A stretch of DNA of 64,000 nucleotides from Actinomadura viridilutea (GTDB lineage: Bacteria; Actinomycetota; Actinomycetes; Streptosporangiales; Streptosporangiaceae). Of the stretch, positions 8,744 through 16,704 are shown piece by piece (position 1 is the stretch's first letter; each line of letters starts with the position of its first letter). The position numbers were made by a program, and so were the translations under genes. The DNA lies in assembly GCA_003001795.1 (NCBI GenBank), contig PVNI01000021.1:57137-121136 (forward strand), read 5' to 3'. The notes under the pieces are model-generated. The model was not told the origin of the DNA. It did no database searches and worked only from the letters and a program-made list of their open reading frames with translations.

Positions 8744-8823
8744 TCCATCCCCCAAATTCCTATCGGATTCCTTCTCTCATTGGATCATCCGAAAGGGGAC
8801 ATCTGTCCGACTTGACCCGACTT

Positions 8824-9045
8824 TCACCAACCGGTTCGCCACAGCAACATGATCAACCCGACCACCAGCAGGCCGGCCACGCCGAGCGGCGTCTGACCGA
8901 TCAGGATCATGGCCGTGCAGCCCAGCGAGGTGAGGGCCGCCATGACGAACATGCCGCGCTGGTTCCCGCGGGTTTCCGCCGCGTCCGCTCCCTGGCCGCA
9001 GCGCAGCTCCTGCTCCCAAAGAGCGAAGTCGTCGTCAGCGCCCAT
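8824..9045 (-). CDS. small membrane protein, unknown function
   Basis: A 73-residue protein with a charged N-terminus (MGADDDFALWEQELRCGQG) and two adjacent hydrophobic stretches (about residues 32-50 and 52-70), ending LLWRTGW. AAGGGAAG about 4 nt before the ATG is a good ribosome-binding site. I do not recognise the family. Lying between a reductase gene and the DLW-39 gene, it gives no contextual clue beyond a membrane location. Confidence 0.65.
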   Translation of the reverse strand: MGADDDFALWEQELRCGQGADAAETRGNQRGMFVMAALTSLGCTAMILIGQTPLGVAGLLVVGLIMLLWRTGW

Positions 9046-9107
9046 GGGCTTCCCTTCACCCTTCTCCTCGTGGCCGCGCGATCCGGGCGGGACGGTCCGG
9101 ACGCCCT

Positions 9108-9133
9108 TCCGATACCGGCCCTCCGATACCGGC
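9108..9133. repeat. tandem 12-bp direct repeat upstream of DLW-39
   Basis: TCCGATACCGGC occurs twice (9108-9119 and 9122-9133), 14 bp apart. It lies just ahead of a possible promoter with a TAGGCT -10 at 9165-9170 that would serve the DLW-39 gene. It could be an activator or repressor site, or a chance repeat. Confidence 0.4.
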
Positions 9134-9251
9134 GTTGGGGTGCGGACAGACCGGCATCGGTTGCTAGGCTGCGGAAGAGCCTGGGGGAGACTCTTTTTCG
9201 CTTCCTTCCTTCCCCGGGGCTGGCTTCATAGTCGAGGTAAGGGGTCCCACC

Positions 9252-9371
9252 GTGAAGAAGCTGCTTGTTCTCGCTGTCGTCGCTCTCGGTGGCTTCGTCG
9301 TCTGGCGCCGGCTGCAGCAGGACCGTGCCGAGCTGGACCTGTGGACCGAGGCGACGTCCTCTGACAACTGA
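9252..9371 (+). CDS. DLW-39 family protein
   Basis: A 39-residue protein. It has a short N-terminal hydrophobic segment (KKLLVLAVVALGGFVVWRRL) followed by QQDRAELDLWTEATSSDN, which contains the DLW tripeptide that names the DLW-39 family. The family is widespread in actinomycetes next to gyrA and the tRNA-Ile/tRNA-Ala genes, so it is a useful origin-proximal marker. Its function is unknown. The GTG start has AAGGGG about 7 nt upstream. The length matches the family exactly. Confidence 0.88.
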   Translation: MKKLLVLAVVALGGFVVWRRLQQDRAELDLWTEATSSDN

Positions 9372-9427
9372 GCATCCGACGCGGGTGACGCGGCGGACGG
9401 GAGACTGACTTCGAGGAGGGGCCCGGC

Positions 9428-10165
9428 GTGAGCGGAGCGGGTCGGATCACCGTCGCCTGCCTCGATCTCGCCGGGACCACGCTCGCCGACGGGGACGCCG
9501 TGGAGGCGGCCTTCGCCGAGGCGGTCGCCGCGCTCGGCGTCGCGCCCGGCACGGCGGCGCACGACCGCGCGATGGCGCGGGTGCGCGACGGGCGCGGACG
9601 CCCCAAGATCGACATCTTCCGGGAGCTGTTCCCCGGTGACGAGGCCCGCGCCCAGGCCGCGCACCTGGCGTTCGAGCGCGCCTACGACCTGATCGTCGAC
9701 CGGCGGGGGCTGGTCCCCGTGCCCGGCGCCGAGACCGCCCTCGAGCGGCTGGCCGACGCGGGCGTCCACGTGTGCCTGATCACAGGTTTCGGCCGCCGCA
9801 CCCTCGGCCGGGTGCTGGACGCGCTGGGCTGGTGGGACCGCGTCGAGCTGGCCCTGTGCCCGGAGGACGGCGTCGGCCGCGGCCGTCCCTGGCCCGACCT
9901 GATCCTGTCCGCCGCGCTGCGCCTGCGCGTCGACGACGTGCGGCACATCGCGGTCTGCGGCGACACCGAGAACGACATGCTGTCCGGCCGCCGCGCCGGC
10001 GCCTCCGTCGTCGCGGGCGTCCTCACCGGCGCCCACGACCGCGACCGCCTCCTGCGCGCCGGCGCCACCCACGTCCTGCCCAGCGTCGCCGACTTCCCCG
10101 ACCTGCTCCTCGCATCCTCCGACGGCACGCCCGACGATGACACGTTGAGCGCCGTACACCGGTAA
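9428..10165 (+). CDS. phosphonatase-like HAD hydrolase
   Basis: A 245-residue HAD-superfamily protein related to phosphonoacetaldehyde hydrolase. Motif I is CLDLAGTTLADG (nucleophile Asp, with the AGT that marks phosphonatases), motif II LITGFG, motif III region GRPWPDLI, and motif IV GDTENDM (metal-binding Asp). The cap helices run from about residue 20 to 95. True phosphonatases have a catalytic cap lysine that I cannot place with certainty, so a general phosphatase role is as likely. GAGGAGGGG lies 6 nt before the GTG. It sits between DLW-39 and tRNA-Ala, where many relatives have tRNA-Ile instead. Confidence 0.85.
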   Translation: MSGAGRITVACLDLAGTTLADGDAVEAAFAEAVAALGVAPGTAAHDRAMARVRDGRGRPKIDIFRELFPGDEARAQAAHLAFERAYDLIVDRRGLVPVPGAETALERLADAGVHVCLITGFGRRTLGRVLDALGWWDRVELALCPEDGVGRGRPWPDLILSAALRLRVDDVRHIAVCGDTENDMLSGRRAGASVVAGVLTGAHDRDRLLRAGATHVLPSVADFPDLLLASSDGTPDDDTLSAVHR

Positions 10166-10202
10166 GCTGACGCCTGCCGGACAGGCAACGCGCCGACTTC
10201 CA

Positions 10203-10275
10203 GGGGCCATAGCTCAGTTGGCAGAGCACTGGCTTTGCAAGCCAGGTGTCCGGGGTTCGAATCCCCGTGGCTCCA
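10203..10275 (+). tRNA. tRNA-Ala (TGC)
   Basis: A complete 73-nt cloverleaf. The acceptor GGGGCCA pairs with TGGCTCC (one G-T pair). The D arm is AGCTCAGTTGGCAGAGC. The anticodon stem CTGGC/GCCAG carries loop TTTGCAA with anticodon TGC. The T arm contains GGGTTCGAATCC. The discriminator is A; the 3' CCA is not fully encoded. Confidence 0.97.
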
Positions 10276-10287
10276 CCCACACCCGAA

Positions 10288-10323
10288 GGCCCAGGTAGAG
10301 GCTGACTGCTGCCTGGGCTTTTT
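10288..10323 (+). terminator. terminator after tRNA-Ala
   Basis: Stem GCCCAGG / CCTGGGC (10289-10295 with 10312-10318), extended by GTAG/CTGC-like bases, followed by TTTTT. It is a good intrinsic terminator for the tRNA transcript. Nothing else is recognisable in 10324-10616. Confidence 0.8.
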
Positions 10324-10616
10324 CGTTCTTCAGGACGTCCGCCCGCGTCCGCCCAGCGCGCGGCGCCACCTGGCCCGCCCCTTGATTTCGTCGCGGTGCA
10401 CGCCTAACGGCGTTGCGCTGTCAGCGCGCCACCTCGAACTACTGGCGTGCACCTGTCTGCGGGAGAGGCGGCACACCGACAGCCCAGGCGGCGGGCTGCG
10501 CCGCGCACGCCGACAGCGGCGTGCCGATCTGATGGGCGGGACGGCCGGAGGGCTGATCTGTTGTCGACCATGCCGGGCTTTGCACGATCTTGAAATGCGC
10601 GGGTAGGTCGTGCGGC

Positions 10617-11279
10617 ATGGATGAACCAGGCCGGAGTTCGCGCCCGGAGGACGGCGATACGGGGCCGGACGCGGTGCGCGACGCCGTCGTGGCCCGGCTC
10701 AACCGGGCCTGCGGTCAAGGGCTGCTGAGCCTGCGCGAGTTCAGCGCGCGGGTGGAGGAGGCCCACTTCGCCCACACCCGGGACGCACTCGAACGGCTCG
10801 TCCGCGACCTGCCCGACGAGGACGCCCAGGCCGGGACCGCTACCGCCCCGGACGGCGCCGGCGAGGGGTCCGGCATCGCGTGGCACGTGACGCCGGTGGG
10901 CGGTCTGCGACGGCACGGCCGCTGGCACGTGGACCGGCACCTGGTGTCGCTCAGCGTCGTCGGCGGCGCCAGCCTCGACCTGCGCGACGCGCAGCTCACC
11001 GCGCCCGAGGTCACGCTGACCAAGGTCTCCCTGGTGGGCGGGGTGACGGTGTGCGTGCCGCGCGGCGTGCGCGTCGTCCTGGCGGGCGGCAGCCTGCTGT
11101 CGGGCGCGGGGCTGTTCGGCGGACGCGCCGACGACGCCTGCGAGCCGCTGCCGCCGGATGCCCCCACACTGCGGGTGCGCGCGTTCTCACTCGTCGGCGG
11201 TGTCACCGTCCAATCACCGCCTCCGCACGCCGTCCTGGAAACGGCTGCGGCCCGTGAGGCCCCAGAGGACCGGGCATAA
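10617..11279 (+). CDS. DUF1707 domain protein with LiaF-like C-terminus
   Basis: A 220-residue protein. About residues 15-65 form a DUF1707 (SHOCT-like) domain: DAVRDAVVARLNRACGQGLLSLREFSARVEEAHFA, the usual 'R..vv..L..a...GRL...EF..R' pattern. The C-terminal half has the repeated SLVGGVTV / SVVGGASLD beta-helix-like elements of the LiaF/DUF2154 (cell-wall-active antibiotic response) family. No membrane segment is visible. Relatives are linked to envelope stress, but the role here is inferred. The ATG at 10617 has only a weak ribosome-binding site. Confidence 0.8.
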   Translation: MDEPGRSSRPEDGDTGPDAVRDAVVARLNRACGQGLLSLREFSARVEEAHFAHTRDALERLVRDLPDEDAQAGTATAPDGAGEGSGIAWHVTPVGGLRRHGRWHVDRHLVSLSVVGGASLDLRDAQLTAPEVTLTKVSLVGGVTVCVPRGVRVVLAGGSLLSGAGLFGGRADDACEPLPPDAPTLRVRAFSLVGGVTVQSPPPHAVLETAAAREAPEDRA

Positions 11280-11411
11280 ACAGGTGTCGCCGCGCCGTTA
11301 GACTGATCAGACCATTTCTGCGACGCCCACGCGTCAGGCCCGTCTGCGCAGCCCACCTGTCCGAGATCGAGGTGGCCTCCCGGGACGTGCCCCCCTCTCG
11401 GAAGGTATTGC

Positions 11412-12836
11412 GTGACCCTACTGCCTGCTGACAATCGCACCGTCCTGCCCTCCTTCGCCGAGCTCGGGCTGCCCGAACCGCTCGTCGCGGCGCTGTCCCG
11501 GCGGGGCATCGACACCCCCTTCCCCATCCAGGCCGCCGCGATCCCCGATGTGCTGGCCGGACGGGACGTGCTCGGCCGCGGCAAGACCGGCTCCGGCAAG
11601 ACGCTGGCGTTCGGCCTGCCGCTGCTGGCGCGTCTGGCCGGGCAGAAGGCCGGGCCGCGCCGCCCCCTCGCCCTGGTCCTGGTGCCCACCCGCGAACTCG
11701 CCCAGCAGGTCCAGGCCGACCTGGCGCCGCTCGGCCGGTCCGTCGGCCTGCGGCTCACGACCGTCATCGGGCAGACCTCGATGGCCCGGCAGATCGACGC
11801 GCTGCGCCGCGGCGTCGAGGTGCTCGTCGCCACCCCCGGGCGGCTCAAGGACCTCATGCGCCAAGGCGCCTGCGACCTCGGCGACGCGCGGATCGTCGTG
11901 CTGGACGAAGCCGACCACATGGCCGACATGGGCTTCCTGCCCGACGTCACCGACATCCTCGACCGGGTCCGGCCGGGCGGGCAGCGGCTGCTGTTCTCCG
12001 CCACCCTGGACGAGGACGTCGACGTGCTCGTCCAGCGCTACCTGGACGACCCGGTGACGCACGCCATCGGACCGGTCGACGAGCCCGTCCCCACCATGGA
12101 CCACCACCTGCTGCTGGTGTCGCCCAAGGAGAAGGCCCTCATCACCGCCGAGATCGCCAACCGGGAGGGGCGGACGATCCTGTTCGCCCGCACCAAGCTC
12201 GGCGTGGACCGGCTGACCAAGCAGCTCACCGCCGTCGGGGTACGGGCCGCCGGGCTGCACGGCGGCAAGAGCCAGGGCCTGCGCACCCGCACCCTGGCCG
12301 GGTTCCGCGAAGGGGCGATCGACGTGCTGGTCGCCACCGACGTGGCCGCCCGCGGCATCCACGTCGACGACGTCAGCCTGGTCGTGCACGTCGACCCGCC
12401 CGCCGACCACAAGGACTACATGCACCGCGCGGGCCGAACGGCGCGCGCGGGTGAACACGGCACCGTCGTGACGCTGGTGCTGCCGCACCAGGTGCGCGCC
12501 ACCGCCGCCATGACCCGCAGGGCGGGCATCGACGCCCGACGCGTCCGTGTGAGGTCCGGCGACGAAGAACTGGTCCGGCTGACGGGGGCGCGTCCGCCGT
12601 CCGGCATCCCGATCGAGGAGCCGCTGATCCCCGAACGCCCGGAGCGTCCCCGGGGGCGCCGCCCCGGCGGGCCTCGCGGCCGCGTCCGCCGCGGCGCAGC
12701 GGGTGACCGCGACCGCCGCGGCCCCCGCGCCCGGACGAACGGCGAGCACGGCGACCGCCGACACGGTGATCGGCGAGGTGCTCGCGGCCCCGCGGCTCAC
12801 GCACACCATCGCGGCGGCAACCCCCGCCGCGCCTGA
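11412..12836 (+). CDS. DEAD-box RNA helicase
   Basis: A 474-residue ATP-dependent RNA helicase of superfamily 2. The motifs run in order: Q motif (FPIQ), GKTGSGKT (Walker A), PTRELAQQ (Ia), TPGRL (Ib), VLDEADHM (II), SAT (III), then the C-terminal RecA domain with LFARTKLG (IV), ATDVAARGI (V) and HRAGRTARAG (VI). The last 60 residues are an Arg/Gly-rich basic tail that probably binds RNA. GGAAGG is 6 nt before the GTG. A TAGACT -10 at 11299-11304 would give a 5' leader of about 100 nt. Confidence 0.95.
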   Translation: MTLLPADNRTVLPSFAELGLPEPLVAALSRRGIDTPFPIQAAAIPDVLAGRDVLGRGKTGSGKTLAFGLPLLARLAGQKAGPRRPLALVLVPTRELAQQVQADLAPLGRSVGLRLTTVIGQTSMARQIDALRRGVEVLVATPGRLKDLMRQGACDLGDARIVVLDEADHMADMGFLPDVTDILDRVRPGGQRLLFSATLDEDVDVLVQRYLDDPVTHAIGPVDEPVPTMDHHLLLVSPKEKALITAEIANREGRTILFARTKLGVDRLTKQLTAVGVRAAGLHGGKSQGLRTRTLAGFREGAIDVLVATDVAARGIHVDDVSLVVHVDPPADHKDYMHRAGRTARAGEHGTVVTLVLPHQVRATAAMTRRAGIDARRVRVRSGDEELVRLTGARPPSGIPIEEPLIPERPERPRGRRPGGPRGRVRRGAAGDRDRRGPRARTNGEHGDRRHGDRRGARGPAAHAHHRGGNPRRA

Positions 12837-13014
12837 ACCGAGCCGGCCGCTGCCGTGGCGGTCCTGCCCTGCGGCCTGGAGTTCACCGTGCCCAGGTGGT
12901 CGGCTCTGCCATGGCTCGTCGTTCCTGAGCCGCGATCGTCGAAAGCAGCAGCTGGGTGCCGCCTCGGCGGGTGCGGTGGTATGTCGGCGTGGCGTGTCGG
13001 TTGGGGCGGGGGTG

Positions 13015-13761
13015 TCAGCCGGCTTCTTCGCGGGCCTCTTCCAGGGGTTCGACCGAGGAGAGCGTGGCCAGCTCGTCCAGCGAGGCCAGGGAGCGCTTCC
13101 GAAGGGGCGGCTGCCAGCCTCGTTCCGCGTCGTAGCGGCGCAGCACCTTGGCGGGGACGCCGCCGATCACCGAGTGGTCGGGGAACTCGCCGCGCACCAC
13201 CGCACCGCCCGCGACGGCGACGTTCCGGCCCAGGCGGGTGCCGGGGAGGATGATCGCTCCGGTGCCGATCCAGCAGCCGTCCCCGATCACGACCGGCTTG
13301 TTCTCCGGCCACTGCCGTCCGATCGGCGTGTCCAGGTCGCCGTAGCTGTGGTTCTGGTCGGTGATGTAGACGTTCGGCCCGGTGAACACGTCGTCGCCGA
13401 TCTCGATGGACTGGTGGCCGACGATGTGCGTGCCGCGGCCCAGCGAGCAGCCCTTGCCGATCCGCACGATGATGTCCGGGCCGAGGTCCAGCCCGGGGAC
13501 GAAGCCGGCCGAGATCGTGCAGTGCGTGCCGACGAGCGTGTGGTCCCCGATGGAGATCCACGGCTCGCCGTAGATGGCGCCGATCGGGAATCCGATGCAG
13601 ACGCCCTCTCCGAGGTAGGCGAACCGGCGGCGTCCCGGGGTGTGCGGGGTGATCTCGCCATACCGCTGGATCAACTCCCAGCCGCGGTGCACGGCCGCGT
13701 GCGCGGCGCGGCGGGCCTGGAGGGCGATGAGCTGCCGGAGCGAACGGGCCTTCGGCGACAT
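13015..13761 (-). CDS. hexapeptide-repeat acyltransferase
   Basis: A 248-residue protein of the left-handed beta-helix (LbH) acyltransferase family. Successive hexapeptide turns begin near residue 50 (YLGEGVCIGFPIGAIYG) and run through SIGDHTLVGTHCTISAG, IGKGCSLGRGTHIVG, VIGDGCWIGTGAIILPG and NVAVAGGAVV. IGGVPAKVLRRY is the classic closing motif. It probably transfers an acetyl or acyl group to a sugar. No strong ribosome-binding site is seen; a GTG at 13770 is an alternative start. It is monocistronic and convergent with the helicase. Confidence 0.85.
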   Translation of the reverse strand: MSPKARSLRQLIALQARRAAHAAVHRGWELIQRYGEITPHTPGRRRFAYLGEGVCIGFPIGAIYGEPWISIGDHTLVGTHCTISAGFVPGLDLGPDIIVRIGKGCSLGRGTHIVGHQSIEIGDDVFTGPNVYITDQNHSYGDLDTPIGRQWPENKPVVIGDGCWIGTGAIILPGTRLGRNVAVAGGAVVRGEFPDHSVIGGVPAKVLRRYDAERGWQPPLRKRSLASLDELATLSSVEPLEEAREEAG

Positions 13762-13976
13762 GGCGTTCACGGTACCGGTTGGTAGCAATCATCGGGACGG
13801 CGGCTGCCGAACACGGCGAAGGCCGAGCACAGCGGCACAAAGGGAGCAGGCGCGTCCGTCAGCGGATCGACGCCGAACGGGTACGTCCGGCTGCTGATCC
13901 ACAGGGAGGACGCCACCGCCCCTGAGCGGAGTGATGACCGTCGTTGGCGGCGGGCGGGATTTGGGGAAGGCGAAAG

Positions 13977-14005
13977 CAGGGCCCGGCTGTCACGGCCGGG
14001 CCCTG
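13977..14005 (-). terminator. hairpin terminator
   Basis: The 11-bp stem CAGGGCCCGGC / GCCGGGCCCTG (13977-13987 with 13995-14005) lies just downstream of the leftward hypothetical gene ending at 14034. Confidence 0.6.
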
Positions 14006-14033
14006 GGCACGTGGTCTAGGGGCGTTCTCTGTG

Positions 14034-14510
14034 TCAGGACGAGCGCATCTGGCCGTCAGAGGGGGTCGGATGGTGCTCCGACTCGGACTCCCTCAACTCG
14101 TCCGTCATGGTCCGTGAAACGCTCCGCCGCGTCAGCAGCGCGCCCGCCACGCCGATCGCGGTGGCACCCGCCGTCATGATCAGGGCGGCGTTGCGGCCGC
14201 GCCGGTTGCGGGGGTGCGGCTCGAGCCGGTGCGCCATGTCGGTCAACAGCGAGCTCACGCGCGGCGCAAGATCCGACTCGACATATCCGGCGGCCCGTAT
14301 CAGCCGGGGCGCGCTCCAACTCCGCGCGATCAGCAGGCGTTCGGCGGCGATGTCGCGGCCCTCCCGCGCCGCGGGGACGATACGCTCGGCGGCAATGGCG
14401 GCGCCCTGCCGGCACAGCGACGCGCCCTGCCGGCATGCGTCCTGCACACGCTCGAACCGCGAAACCGCCGCGTCCCGCGGCTTACGGCGGATGCTCTTCT
14501 TTAGGGACAC
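14034..14510 (-). CDS. hypothetical membrane-anchored protein
   Basis: A 158-residue protein I do not recognise. It begins with a basic stretch (SLKKSIRRKPRD). A long Ala/Arg-rich helical region (about residues 15-105) follows, with RQGASLCRQGAAIAAERI repeats. Then comes a basic RNRRGR patch, one membrane helix (AALIMTAGATAIGVAGALL, about residues 115-135) and a Ser/Glu-rich tail. GGAGGT 4 nt before the GTG at 14510 is a strong ribosome-binding site and rules out longer starts. It may link the membrane to a cytoplasmic or DNA partner, but this is a guess from charge only. Confidence 0.7.
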   Translation of the reverse strand: MSLKKSIRRKPRDAAVSRFERVQDACRQGASLCRQGAAIAAERIVPAAREGRDIAAERLLIARSWSAPRLIRAAGYVESDLAPRVSSLLTDMAHRLEPHPRNRRGRNAALIMTAGATAIGVAGALLTRRSVSRTMTDELRESESEHHPTPSDGQMRSS

Positions 14511-14695
14511 GCTAACCTCCCTGTTTGCGAGGTCCTGTCGGCACCCTTCCCGTGAGACGGGGGGTAAACCCCTTTTGCGCGTCTGAACGGTCACGCAGGG
14601 TGAGCAGGTCGCGCGTGTGACACCGCACTCGGCGCGCGCCGACGCGCCGAACGCATCGAGAGAACATCCGACTCGACGACGAGGAGGCGCCGCTC

Positions 14696-15229
14696 GTGGC
14701 GGAGGAGATTTTCGCGACGCTGCAGACGTCGCTCGGCCCGATCGTGCTCCAGCTCTACCCCGACAAGGCGCCCAAGACCGTGGAGAACTTCGTCGGGCTG
14801 GCGGAGGGCACCAAGACGTGGCGGCACCCCGGGACGGGGCAGACCCAGACGAACACTCCGCTCTACAACGGCACGATCTTCCACCGGGTCATCGAGAACT
14901 TCATGATCCAGGGCGGTGACCCCATCGGCCGCGGCACCGGCGGGCCCGGCTACAGCTTCGAGGACGAGTTCCACCCGTCGCTGAAGTTCGACCGGCCGTA
15001 CCTGCTGGCGATGGCCAACGCCGGACCGAACACCAACGGCTCGCAGTTCTTCATCACCACCAACGTCGCCAACACGCGGCACCTGACCGGCCGGCACACC
15101 ATCTTCGGCAAGGTCATCCAGGGCACGGACGTGGTGGACCGCATCTCCAAGGTCCCGACCGGCCCGAACGACAAGCCGCTCCAGGACGTCGTGATCCAGT
15201 CGGTGACGATCGAGCGCCGCCAGTCGTAG
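14696..15229 (+). CDS. ppiA: cyclophilin-type peptidyl-prolyl isomerase
   Basis: A 177-residue cytoplasmic cyclophilin that catalyses proline cis-trans isomerisation. The active-site blocks are all present: IFHRVIENFMIQGGD (catalytic Arg and the Phe/Met/Gln pocket), MANAGPNTNGSQFFIT and GRHTIFGKV. There is no signal peptide. GAGGAGG lies about 9 nt before the GTG. Its place just before rhomboid and crgA matches the ppiA position near the origin in mycobacteria and streptomycetes. Confidence 0.96.
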   Translation: MAEEIFATLQTSLGPIVLQLYPDKAPKTVENFVGLAEGTKTWRHPGTGQTQTNTPLYNGTIFHRVIENFMIQGGDPIGRGTGGPGYSFEDEFHPSLKFDRPYLLAMANAGPNTNGSQFFITTNVANTRHLTGRHTIFGKVIQGTDVVDRISKVPTGPNDKPLQDVVIQSVTIERRQS

Positions 15230-15305
15230 TACAAGTGGGAAGCCACGCGCGCAGACCCGAGCAGTACCCGACCCGCCACCCGGCCCGATTCCCGGGAGCC
15301 GCCGA

Positions 15306-16211
15306 ATGAGCACAGACCCCAACCCCGCGTCCGGGGCCGAGACGCCGGTGCCCGTCTGCTACCGGCACCCGGCCAGGGAGACGTATGTGCGGTGCACCCG
15401 GTGCGACAGGTACATCTGCCCCGAGTGCATGCGGGACGCGGCCGTGGGGCACCAGTGCGTGGACTGCGTGGCCCAGGGCAACCGGGGCGTCCGCCAGCCC
15501 CGCACCGTCCTGGGCGCGCGGACGCCGCGCACGGCCACGCCGGTGGTGACCTACACCCTCATCGGCGTCTGCGCGCTGGTTTATCTGGCCGAAGCCGCCA
15601 CGACCAGGGTCGTGTGGGACTTCATGATGGTCGGCCAGAACATCGGACGCTCCGGCCAGTTGATCGGGGTGGCCGAGGGCGAGTGGTACCGCCTGGTCAC
15701 CTCGATGTTCCTGCACCAGCGGCCGAACAGCCCGTGGGGCATCGGCCACATCCTGGTCAACATGTGGGCGCTGTGGGCGCTCGGTCCGGCGCTCGAGCAG
15801 CTGCTGGGCCGGTGGCGCTTCCTGGCGCTGTACCTGCTGTCCGGGCTGGGCGGCTCGGTGCTGCTCTACCTGAACGCCCCGGCCGACGGCGCGGTGGGCG
15901 CGTCCGGCGCCATCTTCGGGCTGTTCGGCGCGTACTTCGTGATCGGACGGCGGCTCGGCGGCCAGGTCGGGCCCATCGTGGTCCTGCTGGTGATCAATCT
16001 GGTGATCACGTTCACGGTGCCCGGGATCTCCTGGCAGGGCCACGTCGGCGGACTGGTCACCGGCGCGGCGCTGGCGGCGGCGTACGCCTACGCGCCCGCG
16101 CGCGCCCGGCAGGCGGTGCACATCCTGGCGCCGGTGGCGGTGCTGGCCGTGCTCGTCCTGCTGGTGGCCGTGAAGACCGCGGAGCTGACGTCCGCCGGCA
16201 CGCCGCTGTGA
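15306..16211 (+). CDS. rhomboid intramembrane serine protease with N-terminal zinc finger
   Basis: A 301-residue membrane protease. Residues 15-60 form a B-box-like zinc-binding region (CYRH, CTRC, CPEC, CVDC). Six to seven membrane helices follow. The catalytic serine is in GASGAIFG (about residues 197-204) and the catalytic histidine in GHVGGLVTG (about residue 246). HILVNMWALW carries the conserved HxxxN element of the oxyanion site. Substrates are unknown. The gene lies between ppiA and crgA, in the usual actinomycete order. Confidence 0.94.
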   Translation: MSTDPNPASGAETPVPVCYRHPARETYVRCTRCDRYICPECMRDAAVGHQCVDCVAQGNRGVRQPRTVLGARTPRTATPVVTYTLIGVCALVYLAEAATTRVVWDFMMVGQNIGRSGQLIGVAEGEWYRLVTSMFLHQRPNSPWGIGHILVNMWALWALGPALEQLLGRWRFLALYLLSGLGGSVLLYLNAPADGAVGASGAIFGLFGAYFVIGRRLGGQVGPIVVLLVINLVITFTVPGISWQGHVGGLVTGAALAAAYAYAPARARQAVHILAPVAVLAVLVLLVAVKTAELTSAGTPL

Positions 16212-16278
16212 CGCGGCGACCAGAAGAGGAACAACCCGCGAAATGGCCGCATCCGGCCACGACGCATCGCGCCGCGGT

Positions 16279-16330
16279 TGTGGAAAACCTGGGGACAACT
16301 CCGTGCCGCACGCCCTGCGGCTGTGGACAA
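16279..16330. promoter_or_regulatory. small group of DnaA-box-like sites
   Basis: The reverse complement of TTGTCCACA is exact at 16322-16330. Near matches TTTTCCACA (16279-16287) and TTGTCCCCA (16290-16298) also lie on the minus strand. All three are in the short rhomboid-crgA gap. They may be true DnaA sites, given the origin-proximal location, or drift around a common motif. Confidence 0.4.
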
Positions 16331-16366
16331 CGCGGCCGGACGCGGCCGGACGTCACCCGTGGGCGG

Positions 16367-16624
16367 TCAGCGCCACCGCGTGGACAGGATCACGCCCAGG
16401 ATGATCGAGGCGAAGCCGATGCCCAGGTTCCAGTTCCCCAGGTCGGTCATCACCGGCACGTCGGTGCCCGTGCTCGCCGTGACGTAGAACGTCGCGATCC
16501 AGGCCAGCCCCAGCAACCACAAAGTGATCATCGTGGGGGCCAGCCAACGCGGGCTGACCTCGGGGGCCTTGGACTTCTGCGGCGGCGTGTAGACGGCCTT
16601 CTTGCGGACTTTGGACTTGGCCAC
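16367..16624 (-). CDS. crgA: cell division inhibitor CrgA
   Basis: An 85-residue divisome protein with a basic N-terminus (AKSKVRKKAVYTPPQKSK) and two membrane helices: about residues 30-50 (PTMITLWLLGLAWIATFYV) and 62-80 (LGIGFASIILGVILS). The TPP motif and the WNLGIGF turn are typical of CrgA, which in mycobacteria bridges FtsZ, FtsI and CwsA. In Streptomyces it controls the timing of septation. The GTG has GAGGAG about 11 nt upstream. It is divergent from DUF881. Confidence 0.93.
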   Translation of the reverse strand: MAKSKVRKKAVYTPPQKSKAPEVSPRWLAPTMITLWLLGLAWIATFYVTASTGTDVPVMTDLGNWNLGIGFASIILGVILSTRWR

Positions 16625-16704
16625 GGTCGGATCGATCTCCTCGGGCGGTCGGCGGCCGGAGCGCCGGTCCGCACATGGGTCTTTGTGGGTTAGCGTAGTC
16701 GCTG

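Noticed and set aside
9046..9251. A tRNA-Ile gene beside DLW-39
   Set aside because: I looked for a cloverleaf because of synteny; no acceptor, D-arm or T-arm pattern is present.
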